Assembly (NCBI RefSeq): GCF_049801055.1
Contig: NZ_JBNAGF010000009.1
Location: 1-64,000, forward strand
Source of the DNA: JBNAGF01 sp049801055
Lineage (GTDB): Bacteria > Pseudomonadota > Alphaproteobacteria > Rhodobacterales > Rhodobacteraceae
DNA length: 64,000 nt
Direction: 5' to 3'
Below the pieces are notes generated by a model. The model was not told where the DNA came from. It did not search any database and was given only the letters and a program-made list of their open reading frames with translations. The position numbers were made by a program, and so were the translations under genes. Shown here in pieces: positions 1 through 9,462 of the stretch (position 1 is its first letter; each line of letters begins with the position of its first letter).

Positions 1-12
1 GTGCAGCTCTGT

Positions 13-654
13 TTATTCTGACACCTGCCTTGTTGTGACGACGCCAGCGAAGTCGCCGAGCCATTGTCTTGACTGGACGATCTGGCCTGAGGTGTTGCTG
101 ATCCAGTAGACATTGACGAAGTTCTGATCGGTGCTGTTGCAGGTCTCGCGCATCATCCGGGTGGAGGTTGGGGTTCCCCGGATCGTCACGATCTTGTCGC
201 CGCGGTTTTCCACCACGCATTTGTAGCTGCGCATTTCGGTCCGGTCGTTGCCGGTCAGGAAGGAGTGGAAGCGCACGGTTTCGGCTCTGTACCCGCCCAG
301 CACCGCATCCATCGACTGCGCGATGTCCGAGGCCATCAGCCCCGCGCCAAAGCCGCGCTCGCCCACGATCATGCCCTGCCGGGTCAAAAGCGTGGCGCCA
401 TCCACCGACAGCCAGGTCCGCACCCCGTCGCGGCTGTTCTCCAACAGCATCACGCCTGCCAGCCCGCTGTCCAGAAAGCCCACCTGCAGCCGCGGCGCAT
501 CCGCATCCAGCAGCGGCTGGATGCGCGGGTCGGGCTGGGCCTTGCCGGGCTGCAGCAATGCCTGAAGCTCGACGAAATCGTTGCTGTCATTGGCGCAGCC
601 ACTGGTCATCGCCAGCAGCGGCATCAGCAAGGCAAGGGCCAGCGTTCGTCTCAT
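13..654 (-). CDS. yjbF: YjbF family outer-membrane lipoprotein
   Basis: A 213-residue lipoprotein of the YjbF family, known from the yjbEFGH exopolysaccharide operon of enterobacteria. The N-terminus is a signal peptide ending in a lipobox with Cys at about residue 20 (MTSGC). The start is set at 654 because its ATG overlaps the TGA of the upstream yjbH gene; an ATG six codons further up lies inside yjbH. Coupling to yjbH fits joint action at the outer membrane. The precise biochemical role of YjbF is not known. Confidence 0.8.
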   Translation of the reverse strand: MRRTLALALLMPLLAMTSGCANDSNDFVELQALLQPGKAQPDPRIQPLLDADAPRLQVGFLDSGLAGVMLLENSRDGVRTWLSVDGATLLTRQGMIVGERGFGAGLMASDIAQSMDAVLGGYRAETVRFHSFLTGNDRTEMRSYKCVVENRGDKIVTIRGTPTSTRMMRETCNSTDQNFVNVYWISNTSGQIVQSRQWLGDFAGVVTTRQVSE

Positions 655-2756
655 CTGTAGAACCGCCCCCATTGTCCAACCAGCCGCCCGGCGCGCTCGT
701 CTCTGGTGTATTCATGCAGCCGGTTGTCGACGATCAGCCGCGCCCCGCCATCGCGCAGAACCGGCCGGATTGTCTGCTTGACCGTCGACCGCGTCGGCTT
801 GCCGGTCAGCCACGACACCGGAACCTCGAACCGGATCCCCTTGTCGAACGATCCCTCACCGAACTCTTCGGCACTGACATTGGTGAAGGTGGCAAAGGCG
901 CCGACCTTGAAGCCGTTGTTGAACTCCTTGTCGAGCGTGAAGGTCGCGCCCCAATCCCCGGCAAGGTAGCGGCCCGCATCGATCTGCAGGTTATACTCGT
1001 TGCCCAGATCGTAGTACATCGAGCCGTGACCGGTCACGACGTCATAGCTCTGGAAGCCGAACAGCATGTCATAGTCACGCTTTTTGGCATAGTTGATCTC
1101 GGCCCCCAGCGCGAGGCGGCTGTCATTGGGATACCACAGCATCTCGGCCGAAACCCCGCCGAACATCTCTTCGAGATACCCGCCCGAGACCCGCGCAAAC
1201 AGATCCTCACCCGGACGCCAGAGATAGGCCGCGGTCAGGCGCTGGACATACACGCTGGACTGGTTGCGCGCGTATTCCGCCCAGTCTGATCGCACATGGG
1301 GCAGGACCGAGTCCGAGACCCGGGTGGTCTCGTCGAGATTACCGATGATCGGCACCCGCAGGGCACCGGTCAGGAACAGGCCCGGCTGCACGACATAGTC
1401 GCCCTTGAACTCGGCCCCCAACTCATAGCGCAGCGGGTTGTCCGGATCGAAGAACGACAGACGCAGGTAAGGGCCGAAGCGATACCCGGTATGTGGAAAG
1501 GCACCCGGCACCGTGCCCGGCGGCAACCCGTAAGGCTCATCCCGGATCACCGAGCGCGCCAGCGTGCGCCATGCGCCATCCACATCGTTTTCCAGCTCGT
1601 AGAGATCGCTGCGCTGGGTCTCGATGGTGTTGATCGGCACGCCGTTCTTCAGAAGCGTGATATCAAACACCTCGATCGACGGGTCCAGCGTGTTTGCCAT
1701 CGTGCGCGCGGTGCGGCCCGCCGCCTGCGCCGAGGCGGAAAAGCGGTTGTTCTCGATCTCGACAATGGCGCGGTTGCCCTCGACCCCATAGCCGGTCATC
1801 CGCAGGCCCTGCTTGTCGAGCCGCGCCCGCAGCACATCGCGGGCCGTCATGTCGCTGTCCTGGTCGGGCAGGTTCCAGCTCTCGGCGGCGACCTGGTTCT
1901 GCGGCTTCAGCGCCGGGGCCGCGCGGTCCAGCCCGCCCGGCGCCAGCGGGTTGCGCGGATCGAAGGCATAGGAGAGCTGCAGGCCCAGCGTGTTGCCGTA
2001 CATGTAAGAGGCGTTCATGTTGACGCCGTTGCGAAACTTGTAGTTGACCCCGAAGTTCAGGGGGAAATCGGCATCAAACCCGATCTTCTGCTTCTCTTCC
2101 TGATATTCGTCCGAAGAGTATTCGGCCAAAAGGGAAAGCCGGTCGTTCAGGCGATACTCCAATCCGCCAAACAAGGCGGCCGGACCGCGGAACCACTGAT
2201 CATAGGCCAGTTTACCGCCTGTAGAGCCTGTTCCACGCGGCGGCCGCGTTTCGAACTTGTCATCAAACACCGCCAGCGGGTTCTTGAAACTGTTGCGTTG
2301 GCCTAGCCGGCCCCAACCCATGCCGCCGGTCACTTTCCAGCGCTCGGCAAAGGTCTTGGTCAGAACGACATATTCACTGCCATAGATCCCGGTGCCGCCG
2401 AAATCGCGAAAGCCAACGCCGATTGCCGGACCCCGGGCGGTTTCCTCGCGCAGGCGAAAGTGGATGTCGAAGCTCCGGTCATACCGGCTTTCGGCACCGC
2501 CTCGGTTGAAATCCTTGATGTAGGAATACCGAAACGAGCCATAGACCCAGGGCAGCATCTGGAACGTAATTGTCCCGCGCGCAGTGTCCTTGAAGGCGGC
2601 GCCCGTAAACGCAAGATTGGCCGTTGGCAGCACTTCTGCCGACGGCATGTCGATCAGGCCCGGCGTCCCATAGGTCGACAAATTCTGCGCGCGCACGGAA
2701 TCCTCGGCCAGCAATACACAGCCGAATCCCAGTATCGCGCATGCGGCAATACGCAT
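651..2756 (-). CDS. yjbH: YjbH domain outer-membrane protein
   Basis: A 701-residue secreted protein with the YjbH (DUF940) signature just after the signal peptide (STYGTPGLIDMPSAE at about residues 27-41). The family is predicted to form outer-membrane beta-barrel proteins linked to exopolysaccharide production. The rest is rich in alternating aromatic/polar strands typical of barrels. It is transcribed with yjbF (4-bp overlap). Position at the edge of a Wzx/Wzy-type locus supports a role in polysaccharide secretion or surface retention, but that is inference. Confidence 0.85.
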   Translation of the reverse strand: MRIAACAILGFGCVLLAEDSVRAQNLSTYGTPGLIDMPSAEVLPTANLAFTGAAFKDTARGTITFQMLPWVYGSFRYSYIKDFNRGGAESRYDRSFDIHFRLREETARGPAIGVGFRDFGGTGIYGSEYVVLTKTFAERWKVTGGMGWGRLGQRNSFKNPLAVFDDKFETRPPRGTGSTGGKLAYDQWFRGPAALFGGLEYRLNDRLSLLAEYSSDEYQEEKQKIGFDADFPLNFGVNYKFRNGVNMNASYMYGNTLGLQLSYAFDPRNPLAPGGLDRAAPALKPQNQVAAESWNLPDQDSDMTARDVLRARLDKQGLRMTGYGVEGNRAIVEIENNRFSASAQAAGRTARTMANTLDPSIEVFDITLLKNGVPINTIETQRSDLYELENDVDGAWRTLARSVIRDEPYGLPPGTVPGAFPHTGYRFGPYLRLSFFDPDNPLRYELGAEFKGDYVVQPGLFLTGALRVPIIGNLDETTRVSDSVLPHVRSDWAEYARNQSSVYVQRLTAAYLWRPGEDLFARVSGGYLEEMFGGVSAEMLWYPNDSRLALGAEINYAKKRDYDMLFGFQSYDVVTGHGSMYYDLGNEYNLQIDAGRYLAGDWGATFTLDKEFNNGFKVGAFATFTNVSAEEFGEGSFDKGIRFEVPVSWLTGKPTRSTVKQTIRPVLRDGGARLIVDNRLHEYTRDERAGRLVGQWGRFYR

Positions 2757-2909
2757 CTAAACCTGCTCACTCAACATTATCATTTTGTTTTTTAAGAGCT
2801 TTACCAAATTGGCCGGAAAGCTTCACAAATTGGCGCGGTGCGCGTATCACTTCCGGCGCAACTGCGCTAGATTTACCACAACCAGCCGTTGCCAAAACGG
2901 AGCTCGAGC

Positions 2910-3641
2910 ATGCTGAAATCATGGATTGCCAAGGGAACCGGCAATTCTCCGATCTACCCGTCCATCGCACCTGACGTGCCGTTCTACCTGATCGGTGACG
3001 TGCATGGCCGATCCGACCTGCTTGGTCGGCTGCTCAGCAAGCTTGTGCCACAGCATCCGGTGGTGCTGGTGGGGGACTACGTGGACCGGGGCGAGGAAAG
3101 TGCCGGGGTGCTGCGCCAGCTCTTTGGACGCCCAAACACCTATTGCATCAAGGGCAACCACGAAGACATGCTGCTGTCCTTCCTCGAAAACCCGATCGAG
3201 CACGGCCCGCGCTGGCTGCGCTATGGTGGCCTACAGACGCTGGCCAGCTTTGGCATCGCCGGGCTGACCGAGACCAGCCGCGGCCCGGATCTCGAAGCGG
3301 CCCGGGACGCCCTGCGCGACGCCATGGGATCCGAGATGATCTTCTGGCTGCGCACCCTGCCGCTCACTTACGTGAACGGCAATGTCGGCGTTGTTCACGC
3401 TGCCGCAGATCCCAGGTTCGGTCTCGAAGACCAAAAACCCAAACACCTGCTCTGGGGACATCCCGAGTTCGGCAGAACCCCACGCCGCGACGGCATGTGG
3501 ATCGCCCACGGCCACACCATCATCGATGAACCACAAGCCACACAAGGCATCATCGCCGTCGATACCGGCGCATACGCAACAGGCAAACTCACCGTCGCAG
3601 GTATCGGCAACGGAGCCGCAGAATTCCTGACGATGAAGTGA
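2910..3641 (+). CDS. PPP-type metallophosphoesterase (serine/threonine phosphatase-like)
   Basis: A 243-residue protein with the three PPP-family metal-site motifs: GDVHG at residues 29-33, GDYVDRG at 55-61 and GNHE at 82-85, plus a late AHGHT motif. This predicts a di-metal phosphoesterase of the bacterial ApaH/PrpE-like group, acting on phosphoproteins or dinucleoside polyphosphates. The ATG at 2910 is preferred over an upstream TTG because GGAG lies just before it. It is divergent from yjbH and convergent with the ATP-grasp gene (17 bp apart). A link to polysaccharide control through dephosphorylation is only suggested by position. Confidence 0.85.
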   Translation: MLKSWIAKGTGNSPIYPSIAPDVPFYLIGDVHGRSDLLGRLLSKLVPQHPVVLVGDYVDRGEESAGVLRQLFGRPNTYCIKGNHEDMLLSFLENPIEHGPRWLRYGGLQTLASFGIAGLTETSRGPDLEAARDALRDAMGSEMIFWLRTLPLTYVNGNVGVVHAAADPRFGLEDQKPKHLLWGHPEFGRTPRRDGMWIAHGHTIIDEPQATQGIIAVDTGAYATGKLTVAGIGNGAAEFLTMK

Positions 3642-3658
3642 ACAAGTCACAGGGGCCG

Positions 3659-5524
3659 CTATTCGCTCTGATCTTGGCTGGCAGCCGGTGCAACACGGCT
3701 TTGCTCGGACCATGCGGACAAAAGATCAAATAGCTGCTGAGCATCCGAACCGGGCGCAATGGAAACAGCCGCGTTGACAATTTCAACCCCATCCACAGAG
3801 TCCAACGGCAAAGGCTCCTGAAACAGGGCGTCATCCTGAACCACGATCGCCAAAGCCTCCACATCCAAAGACCGCACCAGTGCTTTCACCCGGCTCTGCA
3901 ATCCCTGCGCGAATAGGGGCCGGGATATGCCTCCTGCTGTCTCAGTTAGCGTCGCTGTCGTCAGAACAGCCGTCAGCCCGTTGTCGTGGCTCGCCGAAAT
4001 GTAGGCTCTGGCCGCCTCAAGCGCCTCGTTGTTTCCGACAAAAACCTTGACCGGGATTCGGCCTCTGTCCTGCACAAGCCGGCCGATATACTCATCCAGA
4101 TGCGACCGAGAGACTTCTCCGCTTCCCAGTGACGGCGAAAAGTTCACCTCGTTGATCACGGCGCCGGTTTCAGTCCAAGGCTGCGAGATGTCGCTGGTGA
4201 TGATATCCACGCCGGCTATGTCCAGCCCGCAAAGTTTCGTCGCCGCCAAAGCAACCCGCAGATTTTCGGGGTGTACATGCTCGGAAACGTCTTCAGACGT
4301 CCCTCCGAGGGCCGTGGATTCAATACGGCGCAGCGCAACGAACTGATCCTTTTCGGGTACTGTGTCTTCGGTCAACCCAGCGTTGGCCAGACTTTGCCTG
4401 GCAAGATCATCAAGTGGGCGGATACGGGATCGCCGCCACCGCGGTTTGAGGTCCTCTTTTTCGCAGTCAATGGCAACCAGTTCAGCAACCGAATTTGTTC
4501 CGTCGCCGTACACACCAATTGGCTGGCGCTTGACCGCATAGAGCAACGCTCCGCCAGACACGAACAACCTGTGGCAAATACCATCGACCTGACGCTCCAC
4601 CAGGGCCCGATTGCTCGGTGTCAGAGCCGCAGCATTATCAAAAGCAGAGCCGATATCATTCCGCTCGACGTCAACATGAACACCCTCGCCTCGCTCCAGA
4701 TCTGACGGTTTGACCACCACTGGCCAGCCGAGTTCTTCGCCCGCCTCCAAGGCGTCTTGTCGATTGTCCACCAATCTGTGCGCAGGCGCAGGAAGCCCGG
4801 CATCTCGCAGGCGCCCGGCGGTGACGTGTTTGTATTTCGTCAACCGCGCCGACAGGGCAGAATCCTGCTCTGTTGTACTGCGGTTGATGATCCGCGCGGC
4901 CGCACCCCAACCAATCTGATACACCCCCATCCCGACATGGCAAAACGGGATCTGCCGTCGGTAGGCCGCGAACAGAGCATAGAGGTTCGAGCTGTTAGAC
5001 AGGTAATCCCCGGTGATCCTCGCCATCATGTCCCGTTCAATCGCGTCATACAATTTTTCCCGGTTCTGACTCTCTGGGGCATAGGCACGCATGAAACCAA
5101 CACAGCGAATTGCCTCAGCAAGGGCCGCTTCGAACACGTTGAACGAAAACCGGTCAAACACAGGAACCTCGACAAGCGTGTCATATGTGCCCCGGTCGTC
5201 CCCTCTCGACGTGCAGTTCAGCAGACGGATCTGGTCGAAACAGGGCACGGCACCGACAAGAAGCAGATCCCGCGTCACCAGCAACACGTGACGGATCCAT
5301 TCGGCCGCCTCGGCGACCTCGGGTTCGAATGCCACCGCTGCCTCATGCGAAAACGACGGCAGCGTCGGGTCTTCCAGAAAGGGTCGCCAATCCTCCAGGT
5401 TCTCGAGCGAGACTGCCTTGGGCGGCATGAACCTCAGTTCCAGCTTTCGCTTTCGCTGCCCGACAAAAGGCGCGGCATCATCTTCGTTTCCGCCCGTCCC
5501 GGTCTGTATTTCCTCTGCCTGCAT
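3659..5524 (-). CDS. Cyanophycin synthetase-like ATP-grasp protein with degenerate Mur-ligase domain
   Basis: A 621-residue protein. The middle (about 225-490) reads as the ATP-grasp domain of cyanophycin synthetase CphA, with a KHVTAGRLRDAGLPAP entry and a VVKPSDLERGEG nucleotide-binding strand. From about residue 494 the sequence follows the CphA Mur-ligase domain (an LTTATLTET strand and a later region resembling CphA's LREGLG block), but the P-loop GTNGKTT is replaced by VGNNEAL and the protein stops near 621, whereas CphA is about 870 residues. It may therefore do only one ATP-dependent amide ligation. GGGAGG precedes the ATG. No cyanophycinase is nearby. Confidence 0.65.
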   Translation of the reverse strand: MQAEEIQTGTGGNEDDAAPFVGQRKRKLELRFMPPKAVSLENLEDWRPFLEDPTLPSFSHEAAVAFEPEVAEAAEWIRHVLLVTRDLLLVGAVPCFDQIRLLNCTSRGDDRGTYDTLVEVPVFDRFSFNVFEAALAEAIRCVGFMRAYAPESQNREKLYDAIERDMMARITGDYLSNSSNLYALFAAYRRQIPFCHVGMGVYQIGWGAAARIINRSTTEQDSALSARLTKYKHVTAGRLRDAGLPAPAHRLVDNRQDALEAGEELGWPVVVKPSDLERGEGVHVDVERNDIGSAFDNAAALTPSNRALVERQVDGICHRLFVSGGALLYAVKRQPIGVYGDGTNSVAELVAIDCEKEDLKPRWRRSRIRPLDDLARQSLANAGLTEDTVPEKDQFVALRRIESTALGGTSEDVSEHVHPENLRVALAATKLCGLDIAGVDIITSDISQPWTETGAVINEVNFSPSLGSGEVSRSHLDEYIGRLVQDRGRIPVKVFVGNNEALEAARAYISASHDNGLTAVLTTATLTETAGGISRPLFAQGLQSRVKALVRSLDVEALAIVVQDDALFQEPLPLDSVDGVEIVNAAVSIAPGSDAQQLFDLLSAWSEQSRVAPAASQDQSE

Positions 5525-5748
5525 CCCTGCCCTCCCTGCCTGCTATTGCCTGACGCCTGCCCGATGATCTGGCCCTTGCGCCACCACATTCCCGGTTCCC
5601 TCTGGTTGGCACAACAGAAAATCGCCAACCGCGGCGTCAAAGGCTCTACTGCCCGACGCTCCTGTCGTTCGTTAAGGCCGTGTTAACTTCATCCATGGTT
5701 AATCACAGGTGAACAGCCGCGTGGGTGGGATCACGACGGAGTTCGCCC

Positions 5749-6417
5749 ATGACGCATTTCGACCTGTTCGAAACCCGCGCCGAAATCACCGTGGCCTCCC
5801 GCCGCGGTCTTTACACACGGGTTGGCAAGCGTGCGCTTGACCTGAGCCTGTCGTTGCTTCTGCTACCCATTCTTCTGCCGCTGATTGTGCTTGGCTGGGT
5901 CGCGACCAGATTGCAGGGCGGACCAGGGTTTTACGCCCACAAGCGAGTCGGCCGTCACGGGCGGTCGTTCAGTTGCTACAAAATCCGCACGATGCGCGTG
6001 GACGGCGACACCATTCTTCGAAACCACCTCGATCGCGATCCGGGCGCCGCCCGAGAGTGGGCCAAAAACCGCAAGCTTAGAGACGATCCGAGGGTGACTT
6101 CACTGGGTCGATTCCTGCGCCGAACCTCGCTGGATGAATTGCCACAGATCTTCAACGTGCTACGCGGCGACATGTCACTTGTTGGCCCCCGCCCGATCAC
6201 TCGCGAAGAACTGGTATACTACGATCCCGTCCCGGCAACCTATCTCTGTCAAAAGCCCGGTGTGACCGGGCTCTGGCAGGTCCGGGGCCGACAGGACGGC
6301 TGTTTCCGAAACCGTGTTCAGCTCGACCTAAACTATTTGCGCCAGGTCAGTCTTGCCACCGACCTCGGGCTGATCGGACGCACCGCACTCACGGTTCTTT
6401 TTCCATCTGGCTGCTGA
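5749..6417 (+). CDS. ExoY-type sugar transferase (undecaprenyl-phosphate priming enzyme)
   Basis: A 222-residue bacterial sugar transferase, which starts repeat-unit synthesis by moving a sugar-1-phosphate from a nucleotide sugar to undecaprenyl phosphate on the inner face of the membrane. It has one N-terminal hydrophobic hairpin (about 27-48), KIRTM, a LDELPQIFNVLRGDMSLVGP block and KPGVTGLWQVRGR. It is the short form, without the four N-terminal membrane helices of WbaP/PssY proteins. ACGGAG precedes the ATG. Its last 85 bp overlap the 3' end of the opposing glycosyltransferase gene. Confidence 0.9.
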   Translation: MTHFDLFETRAEITVASRRGLYTRVGKRALDLSLSLLLLPILLPLIVLGWVATRLQGGPGFYAHKRVGRHGRSFSCYKIRTMRVDGDTILRNHLDRDPGAAREWAKNRKLRDDPRVTSLGRFLRRTSLDELPQIFNVLRGDMSLVGPRPITREELVYYDPVPATYLCQKPGVTGLWQVRGRQDGCFRNRVQLDLNYLRQVSLATDLGLIGRTALTVLFPSGC

Positions 6418-7496
6418 ACTCTCCGCAGCAGTTCGATCAATCTGCCGGCACTGTTCGCCCAGGTAAACCGCGACGCGACACCCCGGCCAGCCGCAGCCAT
6501 ACGCGCGCGCGCACATTTGTCCAATCTGGCAAAGGCTTGCAGGCTGCGGGCGATATCCGAGATCTCCATCGGATCGAACCAAATTGGCGCGTCACCCAGC
6601 ACCTCTGGCAATGCGGTGCGACGTGATGCAAGAACCGGCACCCCCAGCTGCATGGCCTCCAGCGGCGGAATACCGAACCCTTCGTAGAGCGACGGGAAAA
6701 CAAAACCCTTTGCCCCGTCATACAGCGCCCGCAGTTCGGCGTCGCTCACCCGACCGGTCGTGATGACCCGTGATGCGACAGTCGCCAGCCCTGTGCCTTG
6801 GCCCGCCGCCAGCCCCGGCACCCGACCGCCAGCGACAACCAGTTTCGGCACGTCAGGCCCGCATTGACCATGCGCGATCACCAGCCTGCGGAGGTTCTTG
6901 TTCGGGCTCTGATTGCCCACGCTGAGCAGATACGCCCCCGACGTCAGCCCAAACCGCTGCAGCACCCGTGCATCCGGTGCGATGTTTAGGATGTGGGCCG
7001 CGCTGTTCGGAACGATCTCGAACCGCCGCGCATCGACGCCCAGCCGAGGAGCAAGGTCCATGGCCGAAAACCTGCTGACGGTCATCAGCCCTTTGGCCCG
7101 ACGCGCCAGAGGTGGGCGCAATGCACGGTGCAACACCCGATAGCGTGGCGAAAAGGCTTCGGGTAGTGCCCAGATATTGGCATCATGAAAACAGATAACT
7201 TGCCTCGGATGAAGCAGCGGGCCGCTGTTGCCTAGGCTCAACAACACACCGCTCCAAGCCGCGCGGGCCAAAGCACCCTGTTCCCAGAAATGACCCTGCC
7301 CTCCTGATGCTGCTCGCAGCTCGATGGCTTGCCATCCCGGATCTTCGATCTCTCCTTTCGGGTGCAACGCGACCACCGGCCCAAATCCGGGGCACCCCGT
7401 CGCCAATGCGTCATCCAGAGCGCCCACCAATTCCCGAGCATATCGTTGCACCCCCGAAACCGGCTGCGTCAGAAATCGCGCGTTGAGGAATATCAT
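6333..7496 (-). CDS. Glycosyltransferase family 4 (GT-B fold)
   Basis: A 387-residue glycosyltransferase of the group 1/GT4 type. The N-terminus (NARFLTQPVSGVQRYA) and the C-terminal donor-binding region (FVFPSLYEGFGIPPLEAMQLG) with its conserved Glu residues are clear. The ATG overlaps the stop of the upstream glycosyltransferase (ATGA), so the two are coupled. It probably adds a sugar to the lipid-linked repeat unit; donor and linkage cannot be told. The last 28 codons run into the opposing sugar transferase gene. Confidence 0.87.
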   Translation of the reverse strand: MIFLNARFLTQPVSGVQRYARELVGALDDALATGCPGFGPVVALHPKGEIEDPGWQAIELRAASGGQGHFWEQGALARAAWSGVLLSLGNSGPLLHPRQVICFHDANIWALPEAFSPRYRVLHRALRPPLARRAKGLMTVSRFSAMDLAPRLGVDARRFEIVPNSAAHILNIAPDARVLQRFGLTSGAYLLSVGNQSPNKNLRRLVIAHGQCGPDVPKLVVAGGRVPGLAAGQGTGLATVASRVITTGRVSDAELRALYDGAKGFVFPSLYEGFGIPPLEAMQLGVPVLASRRTALPEVLGDAPIWFDPMEISDIARSLQAFARLDKCARARMAAAGRGVASRFTWANSAGRLIELLRRVQQPDGKRTVSAVRPISPRSVARLTWRK

Positions 7497-8644
7497 GCCG
7501 CGCTCCTGTTCTGGTTCAGCCCGTAGATCTCGGTGGTCCGTCGTCCAAGCTCGTCCCATCCCCACGCACCAGTATCCGTCTCTGCCGCCCCCTGCCCGAG
7601 CCGAAGCAGATCCGATCTCTGCTTGAACAGAGCCGCAACGCTACTTGCCAACTGCCTCATGTCCGAGCCATCCGCGACGATGCCATTGACCCCGTGCCGA
7701 ACCACCTCGTCGATCCCGGGCAGCGCCGATACGACCACCGGGCACCCGGCCGCCAGTGACTGAATGACAACCCGGGGAAGACCCTCCCGCTCCGACGCAA
7801 GGATCGACAGATCGGCCAGCGCCAGCAAGGCCTCGGGATCCTCGCGGTGACCACACAGGATAACCTGATCAGCGAACCCCAGCCGGACAATCTCATCCCG
7901 TATCTCGGCTTCGAGCGGGCCTTGCCCCGCCAGCACCAACAGCATGTCAGGCGGCGCCACCTTTGCGAACGCCCGCAGGAACGGAACATGCCGCTTGCGC
8001 GGCTCGAACGAGGCCAGCATGACCGCAACCGGCGGCTTTGTCCCGGCTTTCGACAGGCCGAGAATTGCCCGCCAGTCCTGTGGCCAGCCGGCATTGCGAA
8101 ACCGGTTCAGATCCATTCCAGACCTCACGGTATGGACCCGCGCGGCGCTGGTCACCCCGGCCTGAACATAAGCTTGCCCAACAGCATCCGACACGCCGAC
8201 AAAAGCGTCGGTCCTTCGGGCCGCTGCGCATTCAGCGGCAAGATAGAGCCATTTTTGCAAAGTCCCGACACCCTGAAATGGGACGATGTGAATTCCGTGC
8301 ACCACTTGGGCAGACGGGGCCGCGTCCGCCGCCAGCCGTCCCAATATTCCGGCCTTGCTTTGATGTGTGTGCACTACGTCTGGCAGAAGGTCACGGTAAA
8401 GCCCACGCAACGCCCGAACCGCCCTCAAGTCCGCGATCGGGTCAAGCGCGTGTACCAATTGGGGGATCTGTATCAGCCGCACGCCCGGCACGGGATCTTC
8501 ATACCACGATTGGTCGAACTCAGCCCCATGCGCCAGCGTCACCCGATACCCCGCGCGTGCCTGCCACTCGCAAGTGGCCATCGTGTTTTCTTCCGAACCG
8601 GCCCGCAAAAGCCGGGTCACCAGATGCAGAATATGCTTGGCCAT
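7493..8644 (-). CDS. Glycosyltransferase family 4 (GT-B fold)
   Basis: A 383-residue GT4-type glycosyltransferase. The N-terminus HILHLVTRLLRAGSEENT is an acceptor-domain glycine-rich start, VVHTHQSKAGILGRLA is characteristic of EPS glycosyltransferases, and the SEREGLPRVVIQSLAAGCPVV block marks the donor site. It is the first gene of a two-gene minus-strand unit, divergent from the sulfotransferase gene. Likely role: addition of a hexose to the growing polysaccharide repeat on the cytoplasmic side. Confidence 0.87.
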   Translation of the reverse strand: MAKHILHLVTRLLRAGSEENTMATCEWQARAGYRVTLAHGAEFDQSWYEDPVPGVRLIQIPQLVHALDPIADLRAVRALRGLYRDLLPDVVHTHQSKAGILGRLAADAAPSAQVVHGIHIVPFQGVGTLQKWLYLAAECAAARRTDAFVGVSDAVGQAYVQAGVTSAARVHTVRSGMDLNRFRNAGWPQDWRAILGLSKAGTKPPVAVMLASFEPRKRHVPFLRAFAKVAPPDMLLVLAGQGPLEAEIRDEIVRLGFADQVILCGHREDPEALLALADLSILASEREGLPRVVIQSLAAGCPVVVSALPGIDEVVRHGVNGIVADGSDMRQLASSVAALFKQRSDLLRLGQGAAETDTGAWGWDELGRRTTEIYGLNQNRSAA

Positions 8645-8745
8645 CCGATCGACCTCCGAAGACGCTTTAAGCCCCCGTTAACCCTGATCGGTGATCCTTA
8701 ACAAAACCGTAACGAAGCATAGGTTTCACCCAATCAGGACCGAGC

Positions 8746-9462
8746 ATGACCGGCATTGTCTACATCCATGTTCCAAAATGCGGCGGCTCCAGTTTCGGCG
8801 CGACCCTGCGCCTGCGCCACCTCACCAGCCAGGCGACCCTGAACCTGAGACAAAGCCGGGCCGAGGTCACCGCCCGTTATCCAACCCTGTCGGGCAAGGA
8901 TCGGATCGAGGCAGAATATGCGATCCGCGGCACCGAACTGCGACGGCTTTTAGAGACCGGCACGCGATGCATCTCGGCACATGTCCGCTATTCTCCGACC
9001 CTGCATGATGCCTTTCCGGACTACCGTTATGTCACCCTTCTGCGCGATCCGGTTTCGCGTTTCGTGTCCCATTATCGATACCTGCAGCGGACACATCCTG
9101 ACCCGGACCGGCCTGACACACTGGCAGGCTTTTGCGAAACCGAAGATGCAGAACGCATTGGCTCGCAATATCTGTTCTACTTCGGCGGCGACGACCCTTC
9201 CGGCTGCACCGACCAATGCACGCGGATTGCCCAAGCCCAACGCAACCTCTCACGTTTCACCCTGATCGGAGACCTGTCAGATCCTGATGTTTTCCTGCAT
9301 GGCCTGAAACGCCTGATCCGGGGGCCACTGCCACGCCTGACCCGCAACCGCGCGCCATCTCCAACCCGGATACCGGAAGAGTTGCGCGGGCGGATCGAAG
9401 ATCTGTGCGCCCCCGATATCGTCATTTATCGGGCCGCCCGCACAACGGCAGCTGCAACCTGA
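8746..9462 (+). CDS. Sulfotransferase family 2-like protein
   Basis: A 238-residue protein with a PAPS-binding 5' loop HVPKCGGSS at residues 8-16 and a second motif LRDPVSRFVSHYRY for the 3'-phosphate. It should transfer sulfate from PAPS to a carbohydrate hydroxyl in the cytoplasm. It is first in a five-gene plus-strand unit (sulfotransferase, polymerase, acyltransferase, flippase, glycosyltransferase), and its TGA overlaps the next ATG. This suggests the polymer is sulfated, a trait seen in marine polysaccharides. Confidence 0.8.
   Translation: MTGIVYIHVPKCGGSSFGATLRLRHLTSQATLNLRQSRAEVTARYPTLSGKDRIEAEYAIRGTELRRLLETGTRCISAHVRYSPTLHDAFPDYRYVTLLRDPVSRFVSHYRYLQRTHPDPDRPDTLAGFCETEDAERIGSQYLFYFGGDDPSGCTDQCTRIAQAQRNLSRFTLIGDLSDPDVFLHGLKRLIRGPLPRLTRNRAPSPTRIPEELRGRIEDLCAPDIVIYRAARTTAAAT

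Noticed and set aside
168..1289. Long plus-strand ORF of 373 codons opposite yjbF/yjbH
   Set aside because: Arg/Ala/Pro-rich antisense translation of a high-GC gene; no domain pattern, while the minus strand encodes clear YjbH.
8685..8713. TGATCG-N17-CGTAAC before the sulfotransferase gene as another RpoE promoter
   Set aside because: Spacing is 17, not 16 as in the four consistent sites, and the gene is not a plausible photooxidative target.
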